Shown here: piece after piece, positions 1 to 29,259 of the stretch
Layout: every line of letters starts with the position of its first letter
Numbering within the stretch: the stretch's first letter is position 1
Origin: Halisarca cf. caerulea
Taxonomy: Eukaryota > Porifera > Demospongiae > Chondrillida > Halisarcidae
Direction: 5' to 3'
Length of the DNA stretch: 64,000 bases
Assembly (NCBI GenBank): GCA_963170055.1
Contig: CAUJGJ010000161.1
Coordinates: forward strand, 2,240,475-2,304,474
Translations under genes and position numbers: made by a program
Notes under the pieces: model-generated
Databases searched by the model: none
What the model was told of the DNA's origin: nothing
The model's input: the letters and a program-made list of their open reading frames with translations, nothing else

Positions 1-441
1 TGATTTGTTCTTTGTAGAGAGGTTTTCTTCATTGGAAGGTTCAAAGTGTATTGTAGGAATTATATTGGTACTATAAGTCATGTCCTTTGTAAAGAGGTTT
101 AGTATACTGTGTCCTTATTTAGGAGAGTCCGCTATCAGTATTTGTAGAGGAATTTGATAAAATTTAATGATTCTCATTGCCATCTCCCTAGTCTGTGTAC
201 AATTAGCAGTATTGTTAGTAATTCAGGTAAGCTTGGCAATTACCCTTTGCATCACCCCTCCTGAATTCACTTTGTAGAAGAATCCCAGCCTCTAGACATG
301 TGTGTACTACGTATATAGCCACGAAGGGTATTCTTAATTTAATCCTATTGTGTACAGTGTTTGTGTATGCATGTTTTATTGCGGTAAATGAGCCACTTTG
401 GCTGTCTACCTTTTTCACATTTTGTTGGTCTGTTTGCATAG
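1..441. other. No gene recognised (probable intron)
   Basis: No coding exon or RNA gene could be supported here. The stretch ends in a plausible acceptor (TTTGCATAG, 433-441) in front of the first exon of the next entry. It is therefore probably an intron of a gene that begins left of the window. Confidence 0.5.
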
Positions 442-2212
442 TTTGAACAGTTTAGTCGGCTCATTCATGAAATCCTAACCAAAGTTGAGAATGAGCAGAG
501 GTCTTATTTGGAACAGATGGGAAAGATGCAAGAACAAACGATGTATGTGAATGCATGTGTACTCATATCAATGGGCTGCTCAGATGCATGTGTATTCACG
601 TCAACATGCTGCTCAGATGCATGTGTACTCATGACAACATGCACCATCTGTCCAAGTGTCATGTATGCCTTGTTACAAATGATGGCTATTCAATTTTGTC
701 ACCTTGCATGTCAATTTGGGTATAGGTATGTTTATTATTTTGCCACATGACAAATCATTCACTTGAATAAGTTACTGATTATGTACTATCGGTTCCAATT
801 TATTGCTTCACTGACTGGTGCGTATTTCACTCCATAATTATGTCTATGTACATACATGTGAACTTTGGGCTCATGTGAAATTCCTTTCTGACATTCTTAG
901 ATCAACTGTTGAACTTGCTCAGGAAATGAAGGAGAATAAAGGGAACAGTAGTACGTCTGAGTCTTTGCCAGGTAGCTTACCTTTTGGTGCGAAGGATATC
1001 TTGTCCACTGTAAAGCCAATGGAGCCTGTGAATCAGACCAGTGAGCCGGTCATCGTTACACCATCTATTGTAGCAGGCCAGTTGCCAACACAGCCAAGGA
1101 CCAGTTCTCTTGTGCAGGGACCATCAACAGGCATGAGGTCACTTGCCGATGAGGAGGGAGAGTCTTCATCTCTACTTGGTGGTGGGTATGTGCCCGCCCA
1201 TCAATCAAGACAGAGCCAACCGACAGTGACACAGAATAGCAGTAGTGAACTTCCTCACAGGCAGACAAGATCTCAAGTCTCTGTGCCTGTTAGCAGTGTG
1301 TTTGGGACTGCTCATGTAAGTGCTCATGAATTGCATGCACCAAAAATGGAACTGGGAACATCACAGCTGCATGCACTGCAGCCAGAGCATTCAAAGGCAC
1401 AGACATTGCAACAAGCTCAGATGCGCCAGCCATCACAGCCTCAACCACAGATGCTGCAACCATCACAGCCTCAACCACAGATGTTGCAACCATCACAGCC
1501 TCAACCACAGATGTTACAACCATCACAGCCTCAACCACAGATGTTACAACCATCACAGCCTCAACCACAGATGTTACAGCCATCACAGCCTCAACCACAG
1601 ATGCTGCAACCATCACAGCCTCAACCACAGATGTTACAGCCATCACAGCCTCAACCACAGATGTTACAACCATCACAGCCTCAACCTCAGATGCTGCAAC
1701 CATCACAGCCTCAACCACAAATGCTACAACCATCACAGCCTCAACCACAGATGTTACAACCATCACAGCCTCAACCACAGATGCTGCAACCAACCCAACC
1801 TCTATTTTCAGGCATGTCAGTAACAGGTGACTCACGTAACCACACAGTAGGTGGACTCCACCCTCCACCTCAGCAAGCACCATTCTCTTCGTCTTCAAAT
1901 GTAGCCAGTTATCCGGCAGTAGCCAGCAGCAACCAGCAAGCAATGCCAATGCAAAGCTCCATGTTTGACAATATGTTTGTGCAACCTTCAAATACTCCAC
2001 CATCCTCATTGCAGCCAGCACAAGCTTCCTTCACTCCCCAACACGGAAGTTTGGCTCAGTCCATGTTCACATCACAGCAAGCTCCCACATCAGCTGGATC
2101 CCAAAATGTACATTTGGGAGTTGATGCCCGAAGGGGGAATTACCAGTCGAACTCGGCGCAAGTTGGGCTAACTTCACTGAGTGTACAAGACATGGACGAT
2201 CTACTTAGTTGA
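442..2212 (+). CDS. Coiled-coil, P/Q-rich protein (C-terminal exons, 5' partial)
   Basis: Two exons are visible: 442-542 and 901-2212, ending in TGA. The junction is phase 2 (donor GTATGT, acceptor CTTAG). The first exon encodes a heptad-like helix (start FEQFSRLIHEILTKVENEQR) that continues into VELAQEMKENKG, so a coiled coil is likely. The rest is low-complexity Ser/Thr/Pro/Gln sequence and looks disordered. It contains a perfect-phase 10-residue minisatellite and ends in the acidic motif VQDMDDLLS, which resembles clathrin-box or DLL adaptor motifs. I do not recognise the family. Endocytic or transcriptional scaffold proteins have this build, but neither is proven. The stop lies 178 bp upstream of the next gene's ATG on the same strand. 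The start and the N-terminal domains lie outside the window. Confidence 0.7.
1430..1789 (+). repeat. Coding minisatellite, 12 x 30 bp
   Basis: Twelve head-to-tail copies of a 30-bp unit encode PSQPQPQMLQ. Copies differ mostly at silent positions (CTG/TTG/TTA/CTA for Leu, CAA/CAG for Gln). The reading frame is kept throughout, and the unit length is a multiple of three. Confidence 0.95.
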
Positions 2213-2390
2213 TTGCATGTGTTTGTAATGCTTTCTCTTTGTGCCCGCCGCGCAAGGAATTTATGATAGCGAAATAACTTCCTGCCCACTTCCTGTAGAT
2301 TCCAATATTAATTTTTTGACGTACGCCCTCGGTCACTTGGCTCGGAATAAGTAGGCGATTTTCGTACCTCAGTTCATTGTATACCTCAGA

Positions 2391-11440
<9,050 letters not shown>

Positions 11441-12036
11441 CTTACCTATCATAATACAGGATGCATGTATTTGTTTAATAGGAGCAAAGGTTGTTTGCCC
11501 GACAGTGTTGTACCCGTATATTCGTATATCTTGCACAGTAAACTTGAGTTTGTGTTTTGTAATTTATACTTTTATTTGAAGTGTAGTGTTAATTGCTGTT
11601 TTATTGCAGTACATAATAATAGTTATTATACACATGCATGCAATTGCAATTTATAATTTGCAACTTTTTTTCTGAATTACGTACTTACAGTATAATAATA
11701 TATATGAGTAACTAAATCACAATAATATTATATTCATGCACGTGCAGTACATAATATATGTAATAATTTATATATTAAAGGTCAATGCATTTCATGATGA
11801 TATACCGGTATAACATGTATACAATGCATGATGATGGTAATGTATAGTATATAATATATAAGTACACCATATGTACAGCAACAAAGACAATACATATAAC
11901 TAATATATAATAAGGATAATAATAAGCAATAATCATATATGTCATGCAAAAATTGGTTGCCTAGCTCTCTACTGCATGCTCAAAGATGCAGTGAGCCTCG
12001 TCGATCTGGTCTTCCTGATATATATAGGATGAGAGC
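11441..12036. other. AT-rich 3' flank, no gene seen
   Basis: This holds the 3' untranslated and downstream sequence of the bHLH-PAS gene and then AT-rich DNA with TATATA and ATTATA runs. No coding signal was found. It runs into the 3' end of the retrotransposon remnant on the other strand. Confidence 0.6.
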
Positions 12037-12039
12037 CTA

Positions 12040-14960
12040 ACATGACTGATCTAGAGCATGCATTATACCTCTCTGGATGGTAATATAGAGATCCTTTGGA
12101 TGCATGAGGAAATCAAGAGATCTGTGATCACCTGTAGCTGTCTTCACCGTCTGGCCAAGGTTTCTGAAGAAATCTTGGGCTTGTGGACCAAAAGGGCCAA
12201 GCGTCTCAACCGCAATTGGGATGAACTGATAGGATGAGCCCAGCTGGGCATGCATACTTGCTCGTCTTGAGTGCTTCTGCATGAGCTTCCGCATTGCCAG
12301 GTTCTGAGATGGATCAATGCAGGTTGGAAGCACAGAGGGTGTCAGTACAAGTAGCATCCCACACAAGGAACTTTCCTTGTGGCCAGCTGCAGGGGACCAT
12401 AGACATACCATCAGGTCATTTACTATCGGATCTGTGCAGTCCTGAGGGCTCCAACGAGAAGGGATGTTTGAAGCAACTAAGGAGCAAAGAATGATGTCAT
12501 TGATGGCGTTATGGCGTGGACGTCTGTCCTGACTATGTCAGCAACTCAAGCCATGGGTGGCAAGTTGATCAACCTCACCGCTACAGAAGTTGCATTTGTG
12601 GGGTTGACAAAGTGGGGCACCAAGTCCAAGATCTATACAGCAATGCGTAGCTCATCATTAGACAAGCGAAGCCCTAGTGATGACACAGGCATGGCATTAA
12701 GCCAAGCTCCGGATTCTTTTGAACTTGCAGCTATATAAAAGTCGTGCCCTGGATTGACGATCATTCCAGTTGGAGAGTAGGAACTCCTGGAACTGAACTC
12801 TTGGCTGGTCCCCATGACTAAGGGAAATTGCCATGTCTGGCTGAGGAGTGTCTGATGGAAGACCCTCCCTCCAATTGGATAATGCCAAGTCCCGTTCCTT
12901 GTAAGTGATGGTGGAAAAATGAGGGGGAAGAAGTTGCTGCATAAGCACAGATGCTCCATCAGCTTAGGCTATAAAGGCAGATCAATGGTGCAAGATGGCA
13001 ACGCTTCTTATCCTAAGACCACCAGAGCCCACTGGGAGAGTGGCTTGTAGCCAAACAGATTTCTTACTGTGGAAGTGGATGTTTGTAATGTGAGAGACAG
13101 TGGACATCATCGATGGTTGTCGAAAGACTGGATGTTGGGAGACAAAAATGCCGGAGAGGTATGTATAGTTTCGGGATAGCAAAAGAGTGTCACAGAAGGA
13201 TAATAGCATCATGGGACTGTAGATGGCAAAGACGCTCACCTATTAACTTCAGCTGGTTTGTCTTATTCAGGAGGCATTCATTCACTGAGTTAGCATCACC
13301 GAGGGGGGAACCTAGAATGGTGGCTTGGCTAGGGTTGACAAATGGCAGGTCTGGAAATGGAGACAGCAGTGAATCTGCTGATGTCTGGTTGTGGCTGATG
13401 AACTCAGACTTTTCCACATTCAACTACATGTAAACCTAGATCTTTGCCTATCTCTTCTATTTCCCTCAGATTACTGGAAATATAATATCAGTAAGATTAC
13501 CCCCAATTGTGCCATCATCTAGGTAAAAAACTATGAACTCCGACCTGAGACTGGCAATCAATCTGTGAATGGTGATGCAGAATAGTAAGGGACCCAGGGG
13601 GTCGCCCTGCTGGACCCCTTCTGAAGACATTACTTCAATGTCATCCCACAACATAATTGAGGGTGTTGAATATGCAGAGTCGACTCAAGGTGGAAAAGTC
13701 TGAGTTCATCAGCCACAACCAGACATCGATGCAGCAGATCAGGGATGAAATTGCTGACAACCGCAAGCATTTTGTCCCGCCTTATGGAGTTGAAGGCTTT
13801 ATAATTCGTAAAATCAATTTTTAGAAGGCCATGATGTTGTGGTAAGTTACTTAGGTAAACTCTTGCAGCATGAACAGCAGCTTCAATTCCTCTGGGGACA
13901 CCAAACCCAACCTGGGCAGGGGCCAAAAGCTGTGGAATAGACTTCAATGCATGGAGACTGGCACATGCATTTGGCCGCAAGCCTTCAAAGAGTACATCAG
14001 ATAGCGATTGGGCGTATCCCTCCACTCTTCTTTTGTAGGGCAATGAGGGTAGCACCAAAGAAGTATGGTCGTATGACTCGGGGAGTTTGGCCCTCGAGGA
14101 TCAAGGTGAGTAAGCCCAACAACGCCCGTAACAACAGATGCGCCCCATCCCCAGCGGACTGGCCACTGAGGTCCTTGAGGTGTTGGGGGAGAAGGCCATC
14201 AAAGCCTCCACCCGAACCATTGGGGAAGGATGCAATTGATTTGATGATTGACTCCAAGTCGACTGGAAAAGGTAGAGGATTGTCAAAATCCTGTCGGACT
14301 ATGTTGGATTCAGAGGATGCTTCAGCCTTACGGGTGATGACTGAGTGGTCAGCCATGGTATCTTCACTGCATGCTATAATCTCACAGCTCCCTTGTAATT
14401 CCCTTCCTCCAGTTTGCTAGATATTCTATCAGAGAGCCACTTAAGGTGTGGTCTTGAACTGGTTGAGTTATTCCTCACTCCTTGGGTAGTGGGCAATCCA
14501 GCTGAAGACTCTTCAATTGATCTGATTGTTAAGTAGTGCGTGTGGTTAAATTCTGGTGCTTACCACCTCTGCAGGGCATCCGGATACATTTTTGGGGGGA
14601 CTAGAGAAGACGGCACCAAGATGTTGTTGTGAATGACAACTTCACAGAGGCTATAGCTTCCTTGCAGCAGATACTCTGGATCCCCAGGGAATTCTTTTTT
14701 ATGATTCTGCAGGGCTGGCACAAAAATCTTTTCATCTAATGGATATCATCACTGTTGCCATCACTAGTGGTGGACTGGGGTGTGGGTAAGGAGGCATCAG
14801 ATCTTGACTGAGTTGCTCAAAGTGATATTGGGAACATGATCATTTGATGAGTGGCTTGTGATTGGTGAATAAGGGTCAGAACTTGAATCATTTGAAGATA
14901 TAATAGGAACCTGTTCAGTCGATGAATGGAGTGAGGTCGGTAGAGTAGCACTACCACTAT
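12040..14960 (-). pseudogene. Non-LTR retrotransposon remnant (RT + C-terminal endonuclease-like domain)
   Basis: Read on the minus strand, several frames broken by stops and frameshifts together give a reverse transcriptase. The fingers segment (14356-13997) has SGGGFDGLLPQHLKDLSG and IALQKKSGGIRPIAI. The palm (14058-13466) has KIDFTNYKAFNSIRRDKM, then EGVQQGDPLGPLLFCITIH and the catalytic FYLDDGT. The thumb region reads GSPLGDANSV and LPVGSGGLRIRS. The C-terminus carries KESGAWLNAMPVSSLGL and FIPIAVETLGPFG, typical of elements with a C-terminal PD-(D/E)XK-type endonuclease. Sequence upstream of 14360 is partly open (near GDPEYLLQGSYSLCEVVIHN) and probably belongs to the same open frame. The palm Asp in KIDF is present, so decay is by frame breaks rather than loss of the active site. 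It is the same family as the copy at 57.9-59.3 kb. Confidence 0.85.
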
Positions 14961-15961
14961 AGAGCCGTTAGTAATATTCTCATATGACAGCTAGGGACGG
15001 CCAACAATTGATATAATACAACAATATAATATACAGTATATATAATTCTTATTCGAACAATAGAACAATATAATATATTATATATTATTATTAAATCAGA
15101 AATAATGATGATGTATATAATAATTTATAACAATAAGATTACTAGATAGTTGAATGTAGCAATGAGCCTATAGCTCTATGCATCATTCGCATTCATATAC
15201 ATTGTATAAGGCCAATCTGGTGCATGCACCATGCATGCATATGCATAATAATATGACAAAATAGTAAAATGTGCATGTAATTGTTGACCACACATGCACA
15301 TGCATGCACAGCTGCATATATACATGCATGCAGGCATGCATGTATATATATTATGATTTTTTTATACTTATAATATTTCATTATTACATATCTATATATT
15401 TTATTACATAGCACTATAGATTTATATATGTGTAACTATAAATTAATGCATGCATAATCACACAAAAATATTATGTCAGATACGTACATGAAGTATAATT
15501 ATTTAATTCTATAGAGTGATCATGAATCAGATCACAGATACAGTGCATATATATAATATATATACATATATAATAATCAATACAATAATAACTATTGTAA
15601 CACTAATCACAAGATTATGGAATTCTATAGCTACAAATACAAATTACCAATGGTATATAGATACACATCAATCGTGTACTGAATATACTGTGTATTATCA
15701 TGCACATGGGGTGGAATAAGTATTAACTCCACAGAAAATAAAAATTATAATAGCACTACATAATTAAAATTGTGGGTTACGCATAATCACACAGAATAAT
15801 AAAAATTAATAATAAAATGGCTCCATGCAGTACACTTAATGTACACACAATTTAGATATATACTACTATACACTACATGTACAAATTCTACAACACATGC
15901 ATGCAATGCATAATCTGCACTCTGTGCAATCCAGATATCCTCTGATGGTAATGTTTTACGT
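14961..15961. other. AT-rich intergenic DNA
   Basis: This is very AT-rich sequence with many TATATA and ATGCATGCAT runs between the retroelement and the stop of the next gene. It probably includes the 3' untranslated region of the minus-strand membrane protein gene. No gene or structured repeat was recognised. Confidence 0.6.
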
Positions 15962-18900
15962 TCATTTTGACTCAGATGACCATATAGACCAATAATTATC
16001 ACGTCTGTATTCGTTACCTTCCAAAATTGGTTGCACATCAGGAGGATTATGTGGTACATTTCCTTTACAGCATTTACTCAAACAACGCTGCCATATGAGT
16101 TTAATAGGAAAATGAAGGAGGTAGCCACACAAATAGAAAGTGGGTAGTATTTCCACAAAGAGTAGACCTTTGTCAAATGCTTCCTGATCTTGTACATGCT
16201 CATCACTGTCTCCGTCATTGACAAGCATAACAGCAGTTTTCTTGTATGAGTACATAACACTGATAAGAATCATATTGGCATACACAAGCCAATCTATAAC
16301 ATTAATCCACTGCTTTTCATTAGGTTGAAAAAAAGAATGAATAACAATTAGGAATACAAGTAGGACAGTACAACCAAGATACCGATATTCATTAGGCATC
16401 ATAATTACTACAACCAGCGGTATGCGAAACAAAAGGAGAAATCCAGCAAAGCATTTATATGCACCAGCTTTGTATGGACGTTGAAAGAGCTCCGCAGTCT
16501 GTCGTATCCAATTTCTCTTCAAAAGTCTAACAATGCAGCTGTTATGCAGTTGGTTCAAAACCCTGTTTGAGGATTTCTGCATGGAATCACCCAAATTAGT
16601 TACAACAGGGTAACAAGCAAAAAGAAGAATTGAAATGGGTAAATTGAAAAAAATAACTGCAATAACAACAGGAACCGCCAATTCCAAATAACTAGGATCA
16701 TTATATGTCCAAACACCATGGAAATAAACATGATAAGCTTCGCTATTACTACCAATTGGAAAAATCTTAACTAGGGTTAAAATCGCTGTAGCCCATCTTA
16801 GGAAACCAGCATAATTCAAAACAAAGATGGCTGCCAAAGCATGTATAATTGACCTCCACGAAAGTTTCCGACAAATCTTTGGGCAGTAACGACCTATATG
16901 ACATCTGCAGCTAATTTTTTTATGAACCCAGAAGCCAAGGACAAACAGTAGTATAATAGCAATGGGATACAGCTTAAACAAGAATTTGATCCCAATAAGA
17001 TGCAGAGCATTCAATGAACTATCTTCAATCAAACAAAATGGTTTCAGGATGGTGCTGAAAAAGTCCAAGTTGAAAACTGACACCGTGAGAATACCATAAA
17101 TGCTTATAAGTGTGTTATTAAGGGACCTATTGGAGTAATCAAAAGTACTACTATTTGCTTGAAGATACTGTTTCTCAAAAGGTATCCAGTGCTCACTAGC
17201 ATAAATGACTGCTATAAACTGAGCATATAAAAGATAGGAGTTCAGAGGACCTGAAAGCAAGTTAATGTCAAACAGGAGAATCAAGATAATAAAGATAGTA
17301 AGTGGCATAGTTTCAGTTAAAATCCACTTCCACCAACCGTCAGCTTCGTCAGCAGATAATTTACAAGGAGATGAACAGACATTTATTGGATTGCAATAAT
17401 CTGATTTACACTCTCCACAGAGAATCCCTTGTCTGTTATTCTTATCACACATTAAATTATTGAGGTCTGTCTCATTGTCAGTTTCTGGCAGAGGTAATGA
17501 AATATCATGTGAACAGAAACCACTTGGACACTTCCCTCCCCACAGTATGCGACCATCACAAGACTTTGAAATGTTATCATCTAGATATCCCAACCAATAA
17601 GCTTGGGAGATTCTTGCTGTGAATTTCCTTGAATTACACTTTCCAAGTACCTGTTCTAGGTTTGCACATTCACATGTCATGGTGCCATTGTTGAATTTGA
17701 ATCCAGGAGGGCAGCATAGCATATTGATGTACAATGAATAGGTCACAGTGTAGTCTTCTAGTGATTGGAGATTCAAAATTGGTGTGGTATTGTCATTTTT
17801 GCATTGAGTAAATGGGTAGCCATGGAGTTGTATTTGAAATGTGTCTATGAAGTGGTATTCTTCTTTAATCTTCAATGTTGACTGGTTGTGATTGAAAAGC
17901 TGCACTGAAAATGGAGTAAACTTGGATGATGTATTGAAGTCATTGGCTACTGTGAACACATTTGAAAGGTCCATCACTTTTCCTGGGATAAAGTTTACAG
18001 TGCCCATAGAGTTTGATGCAGATCCTGAATGGTAGTGTATGTAAGCTGCTCCTGTAGCTATATCAAGTGATTTCCCTGAAAAATTTCGTTTGGGTTCATA
18101 GTGGAACACATCTTTGCAACCAAATACAGCTATTTTAGTGTCGAATGATTCCTTACTCGGCCCATATGCTCTACCCCAAAAGCAATTTCTTAGTAGGGTT
18201 GCATAGATAACATGTCCCTTCCACATGGCAGTGTTGTTAACGAAGGATATAGATACATTTGCCCAATGCTCTGGTTGTACAGTAATATCATGATAGTGCA
18301 TGAAGCAAAGTCTTAGGTAAGGGGATCTGGTTGGAGTGAAAGTGGAGTAAATGGCACCTCCATTCTTTAGAGCCCTATTATTTGAGAAGACCAAAGAAAT
18401 ATTAGGGTGAACTTCCAAGAAACTGTCATGAAGTGCCACACCTCCTCCAGAAATTGCCAAATTATTTTTTATTGTAATTTCTGATCCTGGCAGTGCAATC
18501 AGTTTGCTGTCAACAGCAAAGACACCTTGCCCTGTATTTGAACTGTCTAGAACAATTTTACCTCCAATATAAACGGCAATGTTCTGAAAGTACAAAAGAC
18601 TTTTGAAACCTTGCAGCTGAGCCTCTGTAATATCTCTATCATTACCTGGTTTCACTGTTGTTCTCATAATATTGACATTTGTCAACTTGCAAACCAACTG
18701 TGAGGATTTCCCAGAAAGAGAAATTACTGACACAGCTGAAGACCTGTCAAATGAAGTATAAATATCAGCATTCATTAAATGAAACATATTATGAAATCTC
18801 TTCATGTGGGTCACTGTGAGAGAATTGTCTGATGCTACTTCAAAAACAGAAATAGTTTGGTTGGGTTCAGCAAAGTGACAGCCATTAACAACAATTCCAT

Positions 18901-20002
18901 TCCCATGTAGTTGTGCAGAAGTGAATGTTACAAAACTAGCATGCAGACTACTCCCTTTGTTTTCTTCTCTATAAATCGGATGTGGGAATGGTCCAATACC
19001 GGCGTGATTGGTGGAGAAATTGGAACGGCTTATGGTAATCAAGTTGTCTGACGCATCATCCTGGAAGCTAGCAAAAACACCTCCTCCCCAAAGTGCAACA
19101 TTGTCAGCGAAATTACAATCCTCAATAGTGAAGCTATTGTTAAAAGCTGAACCTCGGAAAAATACACTAATACCCCCACCTCGACCAAAAGAAAAGTGGC
19201 GACCCTTGTTGGGGAGAATGTAAGTGATATTGTGTTCATTCACAATATCAGCATTGCCTTCAAAGATTGAGGAGTGTACTCTGTAGTGTGCTTCACTGAT
19301 TGGCGGACATTTACCAGAATTGTTGCAATAGGTTGTCTCCACATACAAACCAGTTCCTTCCCTTTTCTCTGCACCGCTATTCACGAAACGGCAGTGATCA
19401 ATAGTCACTTCCCCAGAAGTGTCATACATAGTTACCCCTATTCTTACGCTCATATTCAGGGATACTCTCATAATTGCAACATCGCTGCAGCGTTCAAAGT
19501 AGAGAGCGGTGGTCAGCGGCAGCATTGTTTTACCGCCATCGATTGTACTCGTACTTCTTCTTTTAATTCCACAGCCTTTAATTTCCAGACCTTTGAAAGT
19601 GATATTACTGCTATTTACGAACGCTATCCCTAAAGAGCATTTCGGGTCCTTCTTGCATACTAGCGTCGTTAGTTCTGCACCCTGCCCGTCAAAAGCAACA
19701 CTGCTCACTTGGTCAAAGACATACGCCCTTCGCAATTCAAATTCTCCTTCACTAATAACAAAAGTGATATTACTCTCACCTGAAGTACCATTCAACGCGT
19801 AGTCGACACTCGCGCAATTGGAACTCCCATTCAAACAAGACACATTGTCGCTTCCTTCTTTATTGACATGGATAGTAACGCCACTGCATCCAGCAAAGAT
19901 ACGAGCAACGCCGAGAAAGACGACCAAAAGGGTGTAATTGACGGCATACATATCTGCCCTACGTCTCCAGCAGTGTCTTTCTAAGTTAACGTCTTCTCGC
20001 AA
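15962..20002 (-). CDS. Pmp-like beta-helix multi-pass membrane protein, single exon
   Basis: One uninterrupted frame encodes 1,346 aa. The second Met (codon 18, start at 19951) is the better start because MYAVNYTLLVVFLGVARIFA reads as a signal peptide directly after it. Residues about 45-650 contain repeated beta-helix strands with N-x-S/T glycosylation sites and GGG/GGA turns (GGGISVFFRG, ISGGGVALHDS, NGGAIYSTF), like chlamydial Pmp or parallel beta-helix repeats. Residues about 770-890 are Cys-rich (CCPPGFKFNNGTMTCEC, QGILCGECKSDYC). From about 893 to 1310 there are eight to ten hydrophobic segments, and the end is cytoplasmic. The layout suggests a large glycosylated extracellular domain on a multi-pass membrane anchor. 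Ligand and function are unknown. Such single-exon genes may come from retroposition or gene-family expansion. Confidence 0.85.
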   Translation of the reverse strand: MREDVNLERHCWRRRADMYAVNYTLLVVFLGVARIFAGCSGVTIHVNKEGSDNVSCLNGSSNCASVDYALNGTSGESNITFVISEGEFELRRAYVFDQVSSVAFDGQGAELTTLVCKKDPKCSLGIAFVNSSNITFKGLEIKGCGIKRRSTSTIDGGKTMLPLTTALYFERCSDVAIMRVSLNMSVRIGVTMYDTSGEVTIDHCRFVNSGAEKREGTGLYVETTYCNNSGKCPPISEAHYRVHSSIFEGNADIVNEHNITYILPNKGRHFSFGRGGGISVFFRGSAFNNSFTIEDCNFADNVALWGGGVFASFQDDASDNLITISRSNFSTNHAGIGPFPHPIYREENKGSSLHASFVTFTSAQLHGNGIVVNGCHFAEPNQTISVFEVASDNSLTVTHMKRFHNMFHLMNADIYTSFDRSSAVSVISLSGKSSQLVCKLTNVNIMRTTVKPGNDRDITEAQLQGFKSLLYFQNIAVYIGGKIVLDSSNTGQGVFAVDSKLIALPGSEITIKNNLAISGGGVALHDSFLEVHPNISLVFSNNRALKNGGAIYSTFTPTRSPYLRLCFMHYHDITVQPEHWANVSISFVNNTAMWKGHVIYATLLRNCFWGRAYGPSKESFDTKIAVFGCKDVFHYEPKRNFSGKSLDIATGAAYIHYHSGSASNSMGTVNFIPGKVMDLSNVFTVANDFNTSSKFTPFSVQLFNHNQSTLKIKEEYHFIDTFQIQLHGYPFTQCKNDNTTPILNLQSLEDYTVTYSLYINMLCCPPGFKFNNGTMTCECANLEQVLGKCNSRKFTARISQAYWLGYLDDNISKSCDGRILWGGKCPSGFCSHDISLPLPETDNETDLNNLMCDKNNRQGILCGECKSDYCNPINVCSSPCKLSADEADGWWKWILTETMPLTIFIILILLFDINLLSGPLNSYLLYAQFIAVIYASEHWIPFEKQYLQANSSTFDYSNRSLNNTLISIYGILTVSVFNLDFFSTILKPFCLIEDSSLNALHLIGIKFLFKLYPIAIILLFVLGFWVHKKISCRCHIGRYCPKICRKLSWRSIIHALAAIFVLNYAGFLRWATAILTLVKIFPIGSNSEAYHVYFHGVWTYNDPSYLELAVPVVIAVIFFNLPISILLFACYPVVTNLGDSMQKSSNRVLNQLHNSCIVRLLKRNWIRQTAELFQRPYKAGAYKCFAGFLLLFRIPLVVVIMMPNEYRYLGCTVLLVFLIVIHSFFQPNEKQWINVIDWLVYANMILISVMYSYKKTAVMLVNDGDSDEHVQDQEAFDKGLLFVEILPTFYLCGYLLHFPIKLIWQRCLSKCCKGNVPHNPPDVQPILEGNEYRRDNYWSIWSSESK

Positions 20003-20139
20003 GCATTCCAGGGAATTGCTGACCGCAGCGCGGGAAGACCCTTCGGCGTACCGAGTAGGTGCAGGTAATGAATGTAATTACTGGATACATGCTTCTCTTC
20101 CATAAACAAGGGTATTCTAATCCAATATCACAGATAATA

Positions 20140-20291
20140 CAGTCAAACCTCATAACAAAGTCACTTGACACAACATCACACATGCATGTTGGGAACTGTT
20201 TCACTGGTCTCTGTACAAAACATTCTGGTTACAACATGTTTATAGCAGCACGCTCTAGCAGAATCAATGGTGTTGCAAAGAGGTTTGACTG
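20140..20291. mobile_element. MITE, CAGTC/GACTG ends, TA flanks
   Basis: The ends CAGTCAAACCTC and its reverse complement (GAGGTTTGACTG) flank 152 bp, with TA on both outer sides. This fits a Tc1/mariner-type non-autonomous element. It lies downstream of the dihydropyrimidinase stop. Confidence 0.75.
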
Positions 20292-20293
20292 TA

Positions 20294-20471
20294 GTGAAAT
20301 CTCTGTAATCTGACACCTCTATAAGCCAATATTCTCTCTAATCTGACAATCTTTTGGTACAGTCACCAATAATGATTATATTATACTAAGTGTCACTCTA
20401 TAATCCAACAACCTCATAATCTGACACTAAATTCAAGTCCCATTGAGTGTCAGATTAGAGAGGTTTACGGT
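20294..20471. mobile_element. MITE, TAATCTGACAC family
   Basis: The left end GTGAAATCTCTGTAATCTGACAC matches the reverse complement of the right end GTGTCAGATTAGAGAGGTTTACGG. It directly adjoins the previous MITE and seems to share its TA. Related copies with TAATCCRRCA cores occur at 37.2 and 49.6 kb. Confidence 0.7.
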
Positions 20472-20633
20472 ATTTTATTACATTACATACATGATTACAT
20501 CTATAGAAAAGATTAATCATGGGCAAATAAAGCTGTCAAGACTATTATTTTAGGTTCAATCTACATTTTGACTTGATATTCCTATGCTGGGATACAATAT
20601 ATTGTCAGAAAAGATCAGAAAACATCTATGTTT

Positions 20634-29085
<8,452 letters not shown>

Positions 29086-29259
29086 GGCGATCAGACACTT
29101 CAATGTACATGCACTAAAGGACTCAAGTTACTTGCCCTCACCATGAGCACGATATCTGTCTGCAAAGCTCTCGAAAGGAGACAATGAAGGTGGGAGAATC
29201 ACGAAGGCGGTACCGGGATAACACAATTAATAATTCAATAGGGGTATACCCCTTCTTTT

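Noticed and set aside
1290..2021. Minus-strand 243-codon frame opposite the coding minisatellite
   Set aside because: It is the antisense shadow of the 30-bp repeat. The plus-strand frame has matching splice sites and a sensible protein.
19952..20002. First Met of the membrane protein gene as the start
   Set aside because: It would place 17 charged residues before the signal peptide. The second Met (19951) is the better choice, though the first cannot be excluded.
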